In this document: in pieces, positions 6,121-6,417 of the stretch
How positions within the stretch are numbered: the first letter of the stretch is position 1
Layout of the letters: each line of letters starts with the position of its first letter
Source: Caldithrix sp.
Lineage (GTDB): Bacteria > KSB1 > UBA2214 > DYKH01
Assembly: GCA_020722685.1 (NCBI GenBank)
Contig: DYKH01000259.1
Location: 1 to 6,417 of the forward strand
Reading direction: 5' to 3'
DNA: 6,417 nt
The notes under the pieces: generated by a model
Databases searched by the model: none
What the model was told of the DNA's origin: nothing
The model's input: the letters and a program-made list of their open reading frames with translations, nothing else
Position numbers and translations under genes: made by a program

Positions 6121-6417
6121 CGACTGGAAAGACTGTAAGGTCTTGGACAGGTTTCCGCCAAGCAGAACCTTGGAAATGGTGGAGACGTGGCGGTGAGTTG
6201 GGAAAAATTGTGTTTGTTGGTTGCCAACGTCCCACAATGGATACGTCGGCATTAGTTAGGACGGAGGATTTTAATGGTTTGCCAACACGAGGTTTTGTGT
6301 GGGAATTGGACCTAACTATGCAGTGGGATTGAGACCTTGTATAGACAAGCCGTATAAACCAGGTTAGCCAGCCTTTCGCATCAACTATCGGCGCGTAGAA
6401 ATGGAAATTCTCATCCC
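6121..6417. other. noncoding 3' region with small inverted repeats and no recognisable gene
   Basis: No credible gene is visible. Small dyads are CCAAG/CTTGG (6158-6162 / 6169-6173), GTTGG/CCAAC (6216-6220 / 6224-6228) and an 8-bp pair TAGTTAGG/CCTAACTA (6253-6260 / 6311-6318). None is followed by a T-run. GGAGG at 6263-6267 stands six bases before ATG 6274, but this frame ends after 13 codons at TAA 6313-6315. Confidence 0.55.
6329..6358 (+). promoter_or_regulatory. possible sigma70 promoter pointing off the right edge
   Basis: TTGAGA (6329-6334) and TATAAA (6353-6358) each match the consensus at five of six positions, with an 18-base spacer. It would drive a gene starting beyond the window. 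No start codon with an SD follows within the last 59 bases that opens a long frame, so this is a candidate only. Confidence 0.35.

Noticed and set aside
6312..6336. CRISPR-repeat-like GTGGGATTGAGAC
   Set aside because: Only one copy is present and no regularly spaced second copy exists in the window.

Overview
The window is a bacterial chromosome segment, probably from an anaerobe that makes or uses butyrate or branched-chain acids. Its core is a complete butyrate kinase / phosphate butyryltransferase pair. GC content is moderate and SD-type ribosome binding sites are present. GTG is the likely start of the membrane protein gene. I cannot name the species. The MNT/HEPN remnant belongs to a type that is widespread in environmental anaerobes, cyanobacteria and other lineages, so it does not settle taxonomy.

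Layout. Positions 1-262 are mostly noncoding, with one hairpin and a doubtful KTGW-containing protein fragment. Positions 263-1996 encode an intact 577-residue OLD-like ATPase: an ABC/SMC-type ATPase joined to a TOPRIM/DUF4435-like C-terminal half, of the kind found in phage-defence proteins. Positions 1997-2488 carry no intact gene. They hold a long frame interrupted by one TGA (2016-2429), followed by a dense cluster of inverted repeats just ahead of buk. Positions 2489-5247 are a tight three-gene unit on the + strand: butyrate kinase, a four-helix membrane protein of unknown function, and phosphate butyryltransferase. The two enzymes would interconvert acyl-CoA + Pi and acyl-phosphate + CoA, then acyl-phosphate + ADP and acid + ATP. 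Positions 5298-5326 carry a near-consensus sigma70 promoter. It faces a decayed MNT (nucleotidyltransferase antitoxin) / HEPN (toxin) module at 5407-6120. Positions 6121-6417 show no gene, only small inverted repeats, an SD-preceded 13-codon frame and a possible promoter pointing off the right edge.

The most interesting points are three. The MNT/HEPN pair is broken independently in both genes (two in-frame stops in MNT, one frameshift in HEPN) while its promoter looks intact. An uncharacterised membrane protein sits between buk and ptb, in reversed gene order. A stand-alone ATPase-TOPRIM-like protein lies next to a possible broken gene. I did not find a convincing wholly new system.
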